Below the pieces are notes generated by a model that was not told where the DNA came from, searched no databases, and was given only the letters and a program-made list of their open reading frames with translations. Source: Nilaparvata lugens (lineage: Eukaryota > Arthropoda > Insecta > Hemiptera > Delphacidae). From it: a stretch of DNA of 64,000 nucleotides. Both the position numbers and the translations under genes were made by a program. Below, piece after piece: positions 12,740 to 24,352 of the stretch. Each line of letters starts with the position of its first letter. Position 1 is the stretch's first letter. The stretch is taken from NCBI RefSeq assembly GCF_014356525.2, contig NC_052518.1, positions 33,626,017 through 33,690,016 of the forward strand. The letters are read 5' to 3'.

Positions 12740-14043
12740 CAGTTTCTATAAAAAAATGTAGATGGAGGAAAAATGTTGTGTACATCACAAGCGAAAAATA
12801 CATTTTCTCCCTCAGGAAAATTGTTGCCCTCGGCTTCACCTCGGGCTTCAAACTTTTTCCCACAGAGAGAAAAAGTCGTACTTTTCACTCTAGATATACA
12901 AATAACTATTTCAGCCTCCATATGATGCAAGAAAACCAGTTCATTACATCCAAGTGGGGTGAAAAAAATATTACACTGATATACAGAATACTGATATAAT
13001 TTCAAGCACATCCTTGTAAAAGGTTGAACATATATTATACAATTGAATTAAGCATGTGTCCACAATGATACATTTATATTCAAATTAAATTATTGATAAA
13101 ATAGTCCATTCATGAGGTATGGTAGTAAAAAAGTGAAATCTTTGAATTAATTCCTAACAAGCTGAATTTTTCGTGCAATTAATCTGGAGAATTGGACAGC
13201 ACAAATACGAAAAGTAGACTTTCTATCCCTAGAGCTTGTCACAAGTTGCCTAAAAATACTCGAATTTTGGGTTCCTTTTCCAATTTTCTGTGAGTTTCGC
13301 CAAATCAAGTCATTGGACTTGAAAGATCACTATCTCCTTTGTTTCAGCCTTTATTTAAATAATTGAATTTCGAATAAAATGAAATCATTTCCAGTTTCTA
13401 TAAAAAAATGTAGATGGAGGAAAAATGTTGTGTACATCACAAGCGAAAAATACATTTTCTCCCTCAGGAAAATTGTTGCCCTCGGCTTCACCTCGGGCTT
13501 CAAACTTTTTCCCACAGAGAGAAAAAGTCGTACTTTTCACTCTAGATATACAAATAACTATTTCAGCCTCCATATGATGCAAGAAAACCAGTTCATTACA
13601 TCCAAGTGGGGTGAAAAAAATATTACACTGATATACAGAATACTGATATAATTTCAAGCACATCCTTGTAAAAGGTTGAACATATATTATACAATTGAAT
13701 TAAGCATGTGTCCACAATGATACATTTATATTCAAATTAAATTATTGATAAAATAGTCCATTCATGAGGTATGGTAGTAAAAAAGTGAAATCTTTGAATT
13801 AATTCCTAACAAGCTGAATTTTTCGTGCAATTAATCTGGAGAATTGGACAGCACAAATACGAAAAGTAGACTTTCTATCCCTAGAGCTTGTCACAAGTTG
13901 CCTAAAAATACTCGAATTTTGGGTTCCTTTTCCAATTTTCTGTGAGTTTCGCCAAATCAAGTCATTGGACTTGAAAGATCACTATCTCCTTTGTTTCAGC
14001 CTTTATTTAAATAATTGAATTTCGAATAAAATGAAATCATTTC
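12740..14043. repeat. Head-to-tail duplication of a 652-bp unit
   Basis: 12,740-13,391 and 13,392-14,043 appear identical on reading, including a 90-codon open frame that is duplicated with only its first residues changed. The downstream junction repeats the sequence at the end of the unit (AAAATGAAATCATTTCCAG at both 13,377 and 14,029). The absence of visible divergence means a very recent duplication or an assembly duplication. The shared frame has no recognisable domain and is probably not a gene. Confidence 0.92.
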
Positions 14044-14209
14044 CAGCTTTCTATCTTCAATAAATTCAGAGTTACAATTCATCAAAAATCTGGTGTGGTA
14101 CACTCACACATAATGCTGTTCGACAAATAAAATATCTACATGTGTTGTTTTGAATAAACTGCTCTACCTACCTACCTCATGCACGAGAAAGAGGTTACAA
14201 AGTGAATTT
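14044..14209. other. Short spacer between duplication and satellite
   Basis: No gene seen; satellite-like sequence begins gradually near 14,210. Confidence 0.5.
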
Positions 14210-17200
14210 CTAAGGGATGGGGTGGACCCCCTGTTAGTTTCTCAGGGAGGAGACTCATTCCAGTTAATAGAGCTGATATATAACTATACAGGGTATGAAT
14301 TAAGAAAAAATTGGTCAAGTCATTTCCGAGAAAATCGTGATAGAAATTTAACAAAATTCATTCTTCTCAGGAATATTACGGAGCTCCTGCAATTTTCCCA
14401 GAAATGAGACTCATGTCAGTTGATAGGGCTTATGAATAGCTATCTATGGTATAAATTTGAAGAAAATCGTTAAAGCCGTTTTTGAGAAAATTGTGAAAAA
14501 CATGGTTTTTTAGTAATTATCCGCCATTTTTCTCAAGAATATTACGGACCTCCTGCAATTTTCCAGAAATGAGTTTCATGTCAGTTGATAGGGCTTATAA
14601 ATAGCTATCTATGATATAAATTTGAAGAAAATCGTTAGAGCCATTTTTGATAAAACCGTGAAAAACATGGTTTTTTAGTAATTATCCGCCATTTTTCTCA
14701 AGAATATTACGGACCTCCTGCAATTTTCCCAGAAATGAGTATCATGTCAGTTGATAGGGCTTTTAAATAGGTATCTATGGTATTAATTTGAAGAAAAACG
14801 TTAGAGCCGTTTTTGAGAAAATCGTGAAAGACATGGTTTTTTAGTAATTATCCGCCATTTTTCTATAGAATATTACGGACCTCCTGCAATTTTCCCAGAA
14901 ATGAGTTTCATGTCAGTTGATAGGGCTTTTGAATAGCTATCTATGGTATTAATTTGGAGAAAATCGTTGGAACCGTTTTCGAGAAAACTGTGAAAAACAT
15001 GGTTTTTGAGTAACTATCCACCATTTTTCTTATGAATATTATGGAGCTCCTGCAATTTTCCCAGAAATGAGTTCATGTCAGTTGATAGGGCTTTTAAAAT
15101 AGCTATCTATGGTATAATTTGAAGAAAATCGTTGGAGCCGTTTTTGATAAAACCGTGAAAAACATGGTTTTTTTAGTATTATCCGCCATTTTTCTCAAGA
15201 ATATTACGGACCTCCTGCAATTTTCCCAGAAATGAGTTCATGTCAGTTGAAAGGGCTTTTAAATAGGTATCTATGGTATTAATTTGAAGAAAAACGTTAG
15301 ATCCGTTTTTGAGAAAATCGTGAAAAACATGGTTTTTTAGTAATTATCTGCCATTTTTCTAAAGAATATCACGGACCTCCTGCATTTTTCCCAGAATGAG
15401 ACTCATGTCAGTTGATAGGGCTTTAAAATAGCTAGCCTATCTATGGTATTGATTTGAAGAAAATCGTTATAACCGTTTTCGAGAAAACTGTGAAAAACAT
15501 GGTTTTTTAGTAACTATCCGCCATTTTTCTTATGAATATTATGGACCTCCTGCAATTTTCCAGAAATGAGACTCATATCAGTTGATAGGGCTTATAAATA
15601 GCTAGCCTATCTATGTTATTAATTTGAAGAAAATCGTTAGAGCCGTTTTTGAGAAAATCGTTGGAGCCGTTTTTGATAAAACCGTGAAAAACATGGTTTT
15701 TTAGTAATTATCCGCCATTTTTCTCAAGAATATTACAGAGCTCCTGTAATTTTCCAGAAATGAGTTTCATGTCAGTTGATGGGGCTTTGTAATAGGTATG
15801 TATGGTATTAATTTGAAGAAAAACGATGGAGCCGTTTTTGATAAAATCGTGAAAAACATGGTTTTTTAGTAATTATCCGCCATTTTTCTATAGAATATTA
15901 CGGACCTCCTGCAATTTTCCCAGAAATGAGTTTCATGTCAGTTGATAGGGCTTTTAAATAGGTATCTATGGTATTAATTTGAAGAAAATCGTTAGAGCCG
16001 TTTTTGATAAAACCGTGAAAAACATGGTTTTTTAGTAATTATCCACCATTTTTCTAAAGAATATTACGGACCTCCTGAATTTTTCCAGAAATGAGTTTCA
16101 TGTCAGTTGATAGGGCTTATAAATAGCTATCTATGGTATAAATTTGAAGAAAATCGTTAGAGCCATTTTTGATAAAACCGTGAAAAACATGGTTTTTTAG
16201 TAATTATCCGCCATTTTTCTCAAGAATATTACGGACCTCCTGCAATTTTCCCAGAAATGAGTTTCATGTCAGTTGATAGGGCTTTTAAATAGGTATCTAT
16301 GGTATTAATTTGAAGAAAAACGTTAGAGCCGTTTTTGAGAAAATCGTGAAAGACATGGTTTTTTAGTAATTATCCGCCATTTTTCTCAAGAATATTACGG
16401 AGCTCCTGCAATTTTCCCAGAAATGAGTTTCATGTCAGTTGATAGGGCTTTTGAATAGCTATCTATGGTATTAATTTGGAGAAAATCGTTAGAACCGTTT
16501 TCGAGAAAATTGTGAAAAACATGGTTTTTTAGAAATTATCTGCCATTTTTCTTATGAATATTATGGAGCTCCTGCAATTTTCCCAGAAATGAGACTCATG
16601 TCAGTTGATAGGGCTTATAAATAGCTAGCCTATCTATGGTATTAATTTGAAGAAAATCGTTATAACCGTTTTCGAGAAAACTGTGAAAAACATGGTTTTT
16701 TAGAAATTATCCACAATTTTTCTCAAGAATATTACGGAGCTCCTGCAATTTTCCCAGAAATGAGTATCATGTCAGTTGATAGGGCTTTTGAATAGCTATC
16801 TATGGTATAAATTTGAAGAAAATCGTTAGAGCCGTTTTTGAGAAAATCGTGTAAAACATGGTTTTTTAGAAATTATCCGCCATTTTTCTAAAGAATATTA
16901 CGGACCTCCTGAATTTTTCCAGATATGAGTTTCATGTCAGTTGATAGGGCTTTTGAATAGCTATCTATGGTATTAATTTGAAGAAAATCGTTAGAGCCGT
17001 TTTTGATAAAACCGTGAAAAACATGGTTTTTTAGTAATTATCCGCCATTTTTCTAAAGAATATTACGGACCTCCTGCAATTTTCCCAGAAATGAGTTTCA
17101 TGTCAGTTGATAGGGCTTTTAAATAGGTATCTATGGTATTAATTTGAAGAAAAACGTTAGAGCCGTTTTTGAGAAAATCGTGAAAGACATGGTTTTTTAG

Positions 17201-20200
17201 TAATTATCCGCCATTTTTCTATAGAATATTACGGACCTCCTGCAATTTTCCCAGAAATGAGTTTCATGTCAGTTGATAGGGCTTTTGAATAGCTATCTAT
17301 GGTATTAATTTGGAGAAAATCGTTGGAACCGTTTTCGAGAAAACTGTGAAAAACATGGTTTTTGAGTAACTATCCACCATTTTTCTTATGAATATTATGG
17401 AGCTCCTGCAATTTTCCCAGAAATGAGTTTCATGTCAGTTGATAGGGCTTATAAATAGCTATCTATGGTATAAATTTGAAGAAAATCGTTGGAGCCGTTT
17501 TTGATAAAACCATGAAAAACATGGTTTTTTAGTAATTATCCCCCATTTTTCTCTAGTATATTACGGAGCTCCTGCAATTTTCCCAGAAATGAGTTTCAAG
17601 TCAGTTGATAGGGCTTTTGAATAGGTATCTATGGTATTAATTAAAAGAAAAACGTTAGAGCCGTTTTTGAGAAAATCGTGAAAGACATGGTTTTTTAGTA
17701 ATTATCCGCCATTTTTCTCAAGAATATTACGGAGCTCCTGCAATTTTCCCAGAAATGAGTTTCATGTCAGTTGATAGGGCTTTTGAATAGCTATCTATGG
17801 TATTAATTTGAAGAAAATCGTTAGAGCCGTTTTCGAGAAAATTGTGAAAAACATGGTTTTTTAGAAATTATCTGCCATTTTTCTTATGAATATTATGGAG
17901 CTCCTGCAATTTTCCCAGAAATGAGACTCATATCAGTTGATAGGGCTTATAAATAGCTAGCCTATCTATGTTATTAATTTGAAGAAAATCGTTATAACCG
18001 TTTTCGAGAAAACTGTGAAAAACATGGTTTTTTAGAAATTATCCACAATTTTTTCTCAAGAATATTACGGAGCTCCTGCAATTTTCCCAGGAATGAGTAT
18101 CATGTCAGTTGATAGGGCTTTTGAATAGCTATCTATGGTATAAATTTGAAGAAAATCGTTAGAGCCGTTTTTGAGAAAATCGTGTAAAACATGGTTTTTT
18201 AGAAATTATCCGCCATTTTTCTAAAGAATATTACGGACCTCCTGAATTTTTCCAGATATGAGTTTCATGTCAGTTGATAGGGCTTTTGAATAGCTATCTA
18301 TGGTATTAATTTGAAGAAAATCGTTAGAGCCGTTTTTGATAAAACCGTGAAAAACATGGTTTTTTAGTAATTATCCGCCATTTTTCTAAAGAATATTACG
18401 GACCTCCTGAATTTTTCCAGAAATGAGTTTCATGTCAGTTGATAGGGCTTATAAATAGCTATCTATGATATAAATTTGAAGAAAATCGTTAGAGCCATTT
18501 TTGATAAAACCGTGAAAAACATGGTTTTTTAGTAATTATCCGCCATTTTTCTCAAGAATATTACGGAGCTCCTGCAATTTTCCCAGAAATGAGTATCATG
18601 TCAGTTGATAGGGCTTTTAAATAGGTATCTATGGTATTAATTTGAAGAAAAACGTTAGAGCCGTTTTTGAGAAAATCGTGAAAGACATGGTTTTTTAGTA
18701 ATTATCCGCCATTTTTCTATAGAATATTACGGACCTCCTGCAATTTTCCCAGAAATGAGTTTCATGTCAGTTGATAGGGCTTTTGAATAGCTATCTATGG
18801 TATTAATTTGGAGAAAATCGTTGGAACCGTTTTCGAGAAAACTGTGAAAAACATGGTTTTTGAGTAACTATCCACCATTTTTCTTATGAATATTATGGAG
18901 CTCCTGCAATTTTCCCAGAAATGAGACTCATGTCAGTTGATAGGGCTTATGAATAGCTATCTATGGTATAAATTTGAAGAAAATCGTTGGAGCCGTTTTT
19001 GATAAAACCATGAAAAACATGGTTTTTTAGTAATTATCCCCCATTTTTCTCTAGTATATTACGGAGCTCCTGCAATTTTCCCAGAAATGAGTTTCAAGTC
19101 AGTTGATAGGGCTTTTGAATAGGTATCTATGGTATTAATTAAAAGAAAAACGTTAGAGCCGTTTTTGAGAAAATCGTGAAAGACATGGTTTTTTAGTAAT
19201 TATCCGCCATTTTTCTCAAGAATATTACGGAGCTCCTGCAATTTTCCCAGAAATGAGTTTCATGTCAGTTGATAGGGCTTTTGAATAGCTATCTATGGTA
19301 TCAATTTGGAGAAAATCGTTAGAACTGTTTTCGAGAAAATTGTGAAAAACATGGTTTTTTAGAAATTATCTGCCATTTTTCTTATGAATATTATGGAGCT
19401 CCTGCAATTTTCCCAGAAATGAGACTCATGTCAGTTGATAGGGCTTATAAATAGCTATCTATGGTATAAATTTGAAGAAAATCGTTGGAGCCGTTTTTGA
19501 TAAAACCATGAAAAACATGGTTTTTTAGTAATTATCCCCCATTTTTCTCTAGTATATTACGGAGCTCCTGCAATTTTCCCAGAAATGAGTTTCAAGTCAG
19601 TTGATAGGGCTTTTGGATAGGTATCTATGGTATTAATTTGAAGAAAATCGTTAGAGCCGTTTTTGAGAAAATCGTGAAAGACATGGTTTTTTAGTAATTA
19701 TCCACCATTTTTCTCAAGAATATTACGGAGCTCCTGCAATTTTCCAGAAATGAGTTTCATGTCAGTTGATAGGGCTTTTGAATAGCTATCTATGGTATCA
19801 ATTGAAGAAAATCGTTGGAGCCGTTTTTGATAAAACCATGAAAAACATGGTTTTTTAGTAATTATCCCCATTTTTCTCTAGTATATTACGGAGCTCCTGC
19901 AATTTTCCCAGAAATGAGTTTCAAGTCAGTTGATAGGGCTTTTGGATAGGTATCTATGGTATTAATTAAAAGAAAAACGTTAGAGCCGTTTTTGAGAAAA
20001 TCGTGAAAGACATGGTTTTTTAGTAATTATCCACCATTTTTCTCAAGAATATTACGGAGCTCCTGCAATTTTCCCAGAAATGAGTTTCATGTCAGTTGAT
20101 AGGGCTTTTGAATAGCTATCTATGGTATAATTTGAAGAAAATCGTTAGAACTGTTTTCGAGAAAATTGTGAAAAACATGGTTTTTTAGAAATTATCTGCC

Positions 20201-20287
20201 ATTTTTCTTATGAATATTATGGAGCTCCTGCAATTTTCCCAGAAATGAGACTCATGTCAGTTGATAGGGCTTATAAATAGCTAGCCC
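14210..20287. repeat. ~166-bp satellite array, about 36 monomers, truncated by an assembly gap
   Basis: The monomer contains CCTCCTGCAATTTTCCCAGA, then TGTCAGTTGATAGGGCTT, then AGAGCCGTTTTTGA and AACATGGTTTTTTAG. The ATTACGG landmark recurs at 14,375, 14,541, 14,706 and 14,872, i.e. every 165-166 bp. Monomer variants recur at larger intervals. The TATTAATTAAAAG variant lies at ~17,640 and ~19,138, about 1,498 bp or nine monomers apart, and again ~827 bp (five monomers) later, which indicates higher-order amplification. All reading frames are interrupted. The array runs directly into the N gap, so its true length is unknown. Confidence 0.96.
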
Positions 20288-20387
20288 NNNNNNNNNNNNN
20301 NNNNNNNNNNNNNNNNNNNNNNNNNNNNNNNNNNNNNNNNNNNNNNNNNNNNNNNNNNNNNNNNNNNNNNNNNNNNNNNNNNNNNNN
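20288..20387. other. Assembly gap (100 N)
   Basis: Exactly 100 Ns, a conventional size for a gap of unknown length. It joins a contig that ends in satellite to one that begins inside an open reading frame. Confidence 0.98.
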
Positions 20388-21581
20388 GGCAGTAGCGCCG
20401 CTGCTGTGAGTAGTACAATAGATCGATTTGGTAGGACACATCATGTGTTTAATACAACAGCACCATTAGTTTTAAACAGTGGTTGTGAATCATCAGCAGC
20501 AGCAGAAGCAACATCGTCATTAGTGGCAGCAAGTAGAGAATATTTAGACAGTAAACTACTTGAATTATCATCAAATATATTCAATAAACTTCAGTCTGAT
20601 CCATTGTCACCGCTAGTTAACAGAGAATACTTGGACAGTAAATTGCTTGAAATATTATCAAATATATTCACTAAACTACAGTCTGATTTGTCATCACCGC
20701 TAGTTAACAGAGAATATTTAGACAGTAAACTACTTGAATTATCATCAAATATATTCACTAAACTTCAGTCTGATTCGTCATCACCGCTAGTTAACAGAGA
20801 ATACTTGGACAGTAAATTGCTTGAAATATCATCAAATATATTCACTAAACTACAGTCTGATCCATTGTCGCCGCTAGTTAACAGAGAATACTTGGATAGT
20901 AAATTAAAGGAAGTTTCAACTAGTATAATCCAAAAACTACAGTCTGATCAATCATCACCGCTAGTTAACAAAGAATACTTGGACAGTAAATTGCTTGAAA
21001 TATCAACAAATATATTCACTAAATTGCAAACTGAATCATCTTATTTAGTAGATAGGAAATATTTAGACAGCAAATTACTTGCAATATCAACTAGTATATT
21101 CCAAAAACTACAGTCTGATTTAATTACTAAAAAAGTGTTTGAAAGTAAATTGCATTCAATGTCTGATATATTGAAGGAGATAGCACAACAAAAACAGTAT
21201 TTCGATTCACAATTGAAAACATTGTCTAAATCAATTTGTGATGATATTGAGGTAAAGTATGTTAGTAGGTCGTTGTTTGATCAGAAATCAGACGAATTGA
21301 AGACATTATGTGAACAACAAAGTAAAAACAATAGTTTAAAACATGTTGATACAGATTTGCTAGAAACAAAATTGGAAGAATTAAAAGACAACCTACTTGC
21401 ACAAACTAAACTTAACTTTATTAACAGGCAAGATTATAATTTGAAAGTAATTGATCTAGAAACAACATTCGATATTATGTTTGCTGAGGTGCAAAAGAAA
21501 CTTGATGAAAAAAATTTAGCTTTTGGTGAGAAGCTAAAAGATGACATTATGCAGATGATTATGAAAGGTGAAAATATTTAA
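20388..21581 (+). CDS. Coiled-coil repeat protein with IDRFGR N-terminal motif; possible Polinton-type fibre-like protein
   Basis: The frame is open from the gap edge to a TAA at 21,579-21,581, so the true start may lie in the gap. Shortly after the first codons comes a TIDRFGR motif resembling the SIDKFG start of the Polinton-associated ORFs at 55,416 and 55,712. Seven ~29-residue repeats follow, each of the form EYLDSKLLE-x-SxNIF-x-KLQSD. More divergent heptad-rich sequence continues to the C-terminus, which is strongly charged and helical. The repeats are 87 bp at the DNA level and nearly identical in units 1-4. No catalytic motif is seen. Repeated rod plus a shared N-terminal tag suggests a structural, fibre-like role, but this is inference. 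A tandem-repeat surface or cytoskeletal protein cannot be excluded. Confidence 0.55.
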   Translation, partial: GSSAAAVSSTIDRFGRTHHVFNTTAPLVLNSGCESSAAAEATSSLVAASREYLDSKLLELSSNIFNKLQSDPLSPLVNREYLDSKLLEILSNIFTKLQSDLSSPLVNREYLDSKLLELSSNIFTKLQSDSSSPLVNREYLDSKLLEISSNIFTKLQSDPLSPLVNREYLDSKLKEVSTSIIQKLQSDQSSPLVNKEYLDSKLLEISTNIFTKLQTESSYLVDRKYLDSKLLAISTSIFQKLQSDLITKKVFESKLHSMSDILKEIAQQKQYFDSQLKTLSKSICDDIEVKYVSRSLFDQKSDELKTLCEQQSKNNSLKHVDTDLLETKLEELKDNLLAQTKLNFINRQDYNLKVIDLETTFDIMFAEVQKKLDEKNLAFGEKLKDDIMQMIMKGENI

Positions 21582-21649
21582 ATGAACAGTTGTTCAACTT
21601 TTCATACTATTTGATTGCACAATATGTCAAAAAGAGGTACATCTTTGAC

Positions 21650-21781
21650 ATGAGTGAAGCTGTACAACATAATTTGAATTCTGATCAGGTGCAAGAGTTG
21701 TTTTTGAAAAGAATGTTCAGTGATAGGCAACCAAGTGATGCAGGAAAAAAAAGAAAAAAATATGACTGGGAAATAGATTAG
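21650..21781 (+). CDS. Small hypothetical protein, 43 aa
   Basis: ATG at 21,650 to TAG at 21,779-21,781, on the same strand 68 bp after the coiled-coil gene. The C-terminus is basic (GKKRKKYDWEID). I do not recognise it. Its position and strand suggest a linked gene of the same element, but a frame this short could occur by chance. Confidence 0.3.
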   Translation: MSEAVQHNLNSDQVQELFLKRMFSDRQPSDAGKKRKKYDWEID

Positions 21782-22260
21782 TAGTAGTGTAGTTTGAGAG
21801 TTTAGCGCTAGTAGTGTACTTTGAGATATCTGTGATTTTAAAGATTTTAAAGATTTTAAATGTGGGGATATTTTAAATATGCTAATCAGGTTGGCACCAC
21901 TTAATTGCTGCTGTGAAGCAGGTGTTAGGATGACTGGGGCAGATGTTTTTGACAGTTGCAAACACCTGCTACAACAAAGATGGCCGCCGGGGGCACTTCC
22001 TGGGTAGGGGAACCTCTTCCTATTGGTTGGGGGTGGGGACTTTGGTGGGGGACAAAATGGCCGACACTGAGGAAGGGGGGGTGGAGGGGGAAGGGGGTCG
22101 CCATTTTGGCCACGCCCCCAGCCAATAGGAAGACAGGGGTTTGGCCACGCCCCCAGCCAATAGGAAGCGAGGGGGCGTGGCCAAAATGGCGGACTAGGGC
22201 AAGGGGGTGGAGGGGGAGGCCACACCCCTCGATTTCTATTGGATAAGCAGCTCTCTCAAA
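21782..22260. promoter_or_regulatory. GC-rich block with repeated CCAAT-type and ATGGC motifs
   Basis: From ~21,975 to 22,230 base composition rises sharply above the surroundings. It contains GCCAATAGGAAG twice (near 22,121 and 22,156), the inverse CTTCCTATTGG near 22,016, another CTATTGG near 22,237, and GGCCACGCCCCC twice. There are also several AARATGGC motifs (21,978, 22,051 and, inverted, 22,101; also 22,183). These resemble NF-Y and YY1 sites, which is known motif vocabulary rather than proof of function. It ends where the right repeat arm begins. Open frames across it are Pro/Gly-rich artefacts. Confidence 0.4.
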
Positions 22261-22266
22261 ACACCA

Positions 22267-22365
22267 CTACTGTTCAATAATCTGCCTTTATCTTATATTA
22301 GAAGAAACTTGCCTCTGAATAAATTAAAAAACGCAATAAATGTAATTCTGAATGAAAATGCTTAG
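22267..22365 (+). pseudogene. LINE ORF2 C-terminus remnant
   Basis: A 32-codon open tail reads FNNLPLSYIRRNLPLNKLK and ends ILNENA before TAG. This matches the general pattern of the extreme C-terminus of Jockey/CR1-type ORF2 proteins (YN-x-LP then a short amphipathic helix). It sits at the inner end of both arms, suggesting the arm repeat begins with a LINE 3' end. Confidence 0.45.
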
Positions 22366-23323
22366 ACTATTGTTCCGTAAATTAATTTTCAAATTGTTGA
22401 AAATGTGATATTCAGTGCTGTGAGTCTATAAATAGTTTATGTCTTTTTTCAATGTATGACTTAATTTATTCAATTGTACTGGGTGATGATAATTATGACT
22501 TGATAAGACTGATTTTATGAATGATTACACTATTCATTAGATGACTAATAAGATGTTATGAATTGAATTGCTCATTTATTGTATAACAGACTATAAGCTG
22601 AATTCTTTAGACAAGGCCTATTCGCCTAATCTACATCCAAATTGTTTGTATTCATCGGTCAATATATTTATTATTCCTAGACGCCAGCTAAGAAAGGGGT
22701 TTCAATTTTCGTAGAATAAGCACGTAATTCAAAACTGTATGTTTTTCAAAAAATGTTGTGATTTCAAATTCAAATTTCGTTTATCACACACATAGGCTAT
22801 ACGAGAATTAAGAATTAATGAGAAAGTGTCCCGGAATAAGGTTTATGATTTTTGTTCTTCTGTATTTATACTAAGTGACATATTTATCAGTGATGGCTCT
22901 TAAACTGTAGGTTTATTATTAAATAACGAGTTTGGAGCACCAGAAAAATGGGATTATATTTTATAATAATAAATATTCAAAATTACGTTTCCAACCCACA
23001 ATTATTGTCTTATTGTCATGTCCTTGGTTGGGACTAATCAAGGTTTATTTAGGGTGGTTTTAATTATTAGTTTATGTGTTACAAATAGTTCACCTAGATT
23101 TAGATGGCAATTGAAACATTATTGATCTAACTAAAGCATGATATTAGTGTCAAAGACAGAAATCTGCGTTTTAATTCATTATCATGTGAGAGAGAGAGTG
23201 AGCCCGAAGGAAAGGGTATGTGTAAGAGAGTGATGTGGTTGAGTGGGAGTGACAGAGTTCGATATATTATATGCTATATGGTGGGTGAGGAATAATAGTG
23301 TGTCCCTTACGCTACACTCACAG

Positions 23324-23329
23324 ATATAT

Positions 23330-23382
<53 letters not shown>
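23324..23382. repeat. (AT)n microsatellite
   Basis: Alternating AT with one break near 23,340. Longer than its counterpart at 7664-7696. Confidence 0.92.
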
Positions 23383-23387
<5 letters not shown>

Positions 23388-23520
23388 ATAAACCATATCC
23401 ATAGATTTTGGAAGCGGCATGCTATCTTTTCAATCTTTTGAAACAGCATTTATTGTCTAAGGTTGGTGAAAGAAGTTTTCTGCATTCCATAACAACAATC
23501 TGCAGACTGACGTCTCGGGT

Positions 23521-24352
23521 ATTAGAACCAAAAGGCCTTGCTTTATAGAACTATAAATACTCATTCAGTATTACAATGCCTTGCTTCCATGAAACAAAGC
23601 GAATGTTTCCCGTTAGGTACTTCTGGAAAGCCCGGTCAATTTGTCATCGGTGGTGTCCAGGTAGAACTACCCTGCTCATAGACTATGTTCACTGAAGCTA
23701 TTCTATGACTGCTTCTATTTCTAAAAATTCTAGTGCCAGGTATACACACACATACTGCACTTTGGCGGCAGGAAATATTCAACATGTGTTTTCCATATTG
23801 TACCCTTCCTGGAAAAAATAGATTTTTGTTCAGTATTGTTTGCCTTCCCTCTACGAGGATGCTACCTGTGCGTTTGCGTTGCGAGTTCAATAGTTGACAA
23901 AACACATTCAGTCGACATAGAATTGGTCAAGGAAATCGTAACGCTCCGCAATACTACATTATATCATATTGACGATGGATTTTTCTATCGGGTGACCTCC
24001 AGCGACCAAACGCGTATCTATTTAAAATGTAATGTACGCGAGTGTGCAAGTCGCGCCTCAATGCCACTTCGTATGGCAAATAGAACTTTTGATAGTTTTC
24101 TTATCACTATTAATCATAATCATCTGCCCAACCCAACGTTTGTTGGTGTTACCATGTTGAGGGAGTGCATATTGCAACGTTGTTCCAGGGAAACAACAGA
24201 GCCACGACACATCTTTGATGAAGAGTGTGCCAAGTAAGTACCCACATCATCGTTATTTTCAAGTTTAAGATTTATTTTCAAGATTTTTTTTCATAGTACA
24301 TGACACTATTGAAATTAACTGTTCTATTGATTTATTCTAACTTTGTCTACAG
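23521..24352 (+). mobile_element. ~830-bp segment present only in the right arm
   Basis: The left arm joins CGTCTCGGGTA directly to sequence equivalent to GTGAAATTGCATATATGAGG (reverse complement of ~7490-7530). In the right arm these flanks are ~830 bp apart. The extra segment carries the FLYWCH-like exon below and an intron-like 3' end (TTTGTCTACAG at 24,342-24,352). Either it inserted here or it was deleted from the left copy. I could not define a target duplication. Confidence 0.6.
23834..24233 (+). pseudogene. FLYWCH-type zinc-finger exon fragment
   Basis: An open frame runs between a candidate splice acceptor (TTTTTGTTCAG ending 23,833) and a strong donor GTAAGT at 24,234. A candidate acceptor at 24,351-24,352 would define a 119-bp intron. 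The translation contains a FLYWCH-like arrangement: a hydrophobic YHIDDGFFYRV start, then YLKCNVRECASRA with two cysteines, then HNHLPNP supplying histidines. Such domains precede MULE-type transposases or occur in insect FLYWCH genes. Joining to the downstream sequence gives a stop within a few codons, so this is a fragment rather than a complete gene. There is no convincing initiator ATG. Confidence 0.5.

Noticed and set aside
12727..13663. 90-aa frame duplicated within the 652-bp repeat as a gene pair
   Set aside because: Conservation is explained by DNA-level identity; no domain and equally long antisense frame.
14150..14407. 85-aa frame at the start of the satellite
   Set aside because: Lies partly in satellite monomer sequence; no homology signal.
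14210..20287. CRISPR-like array
   Set aside because: Eukaryotic satellite: monomers repeat over their full length with no unique spacers.
21602..22246. Proline-rich and glycine/tryptophan-rich frames over the GC-rich block
   Set aside because: Composition-driven, overlapping in several frames, and antisense to better-supported ORFs.
23636..23905. 89-aa minus-strand frame opposite the FLYWCH-like exon
   Set aside because: Shadow frame, no domain.
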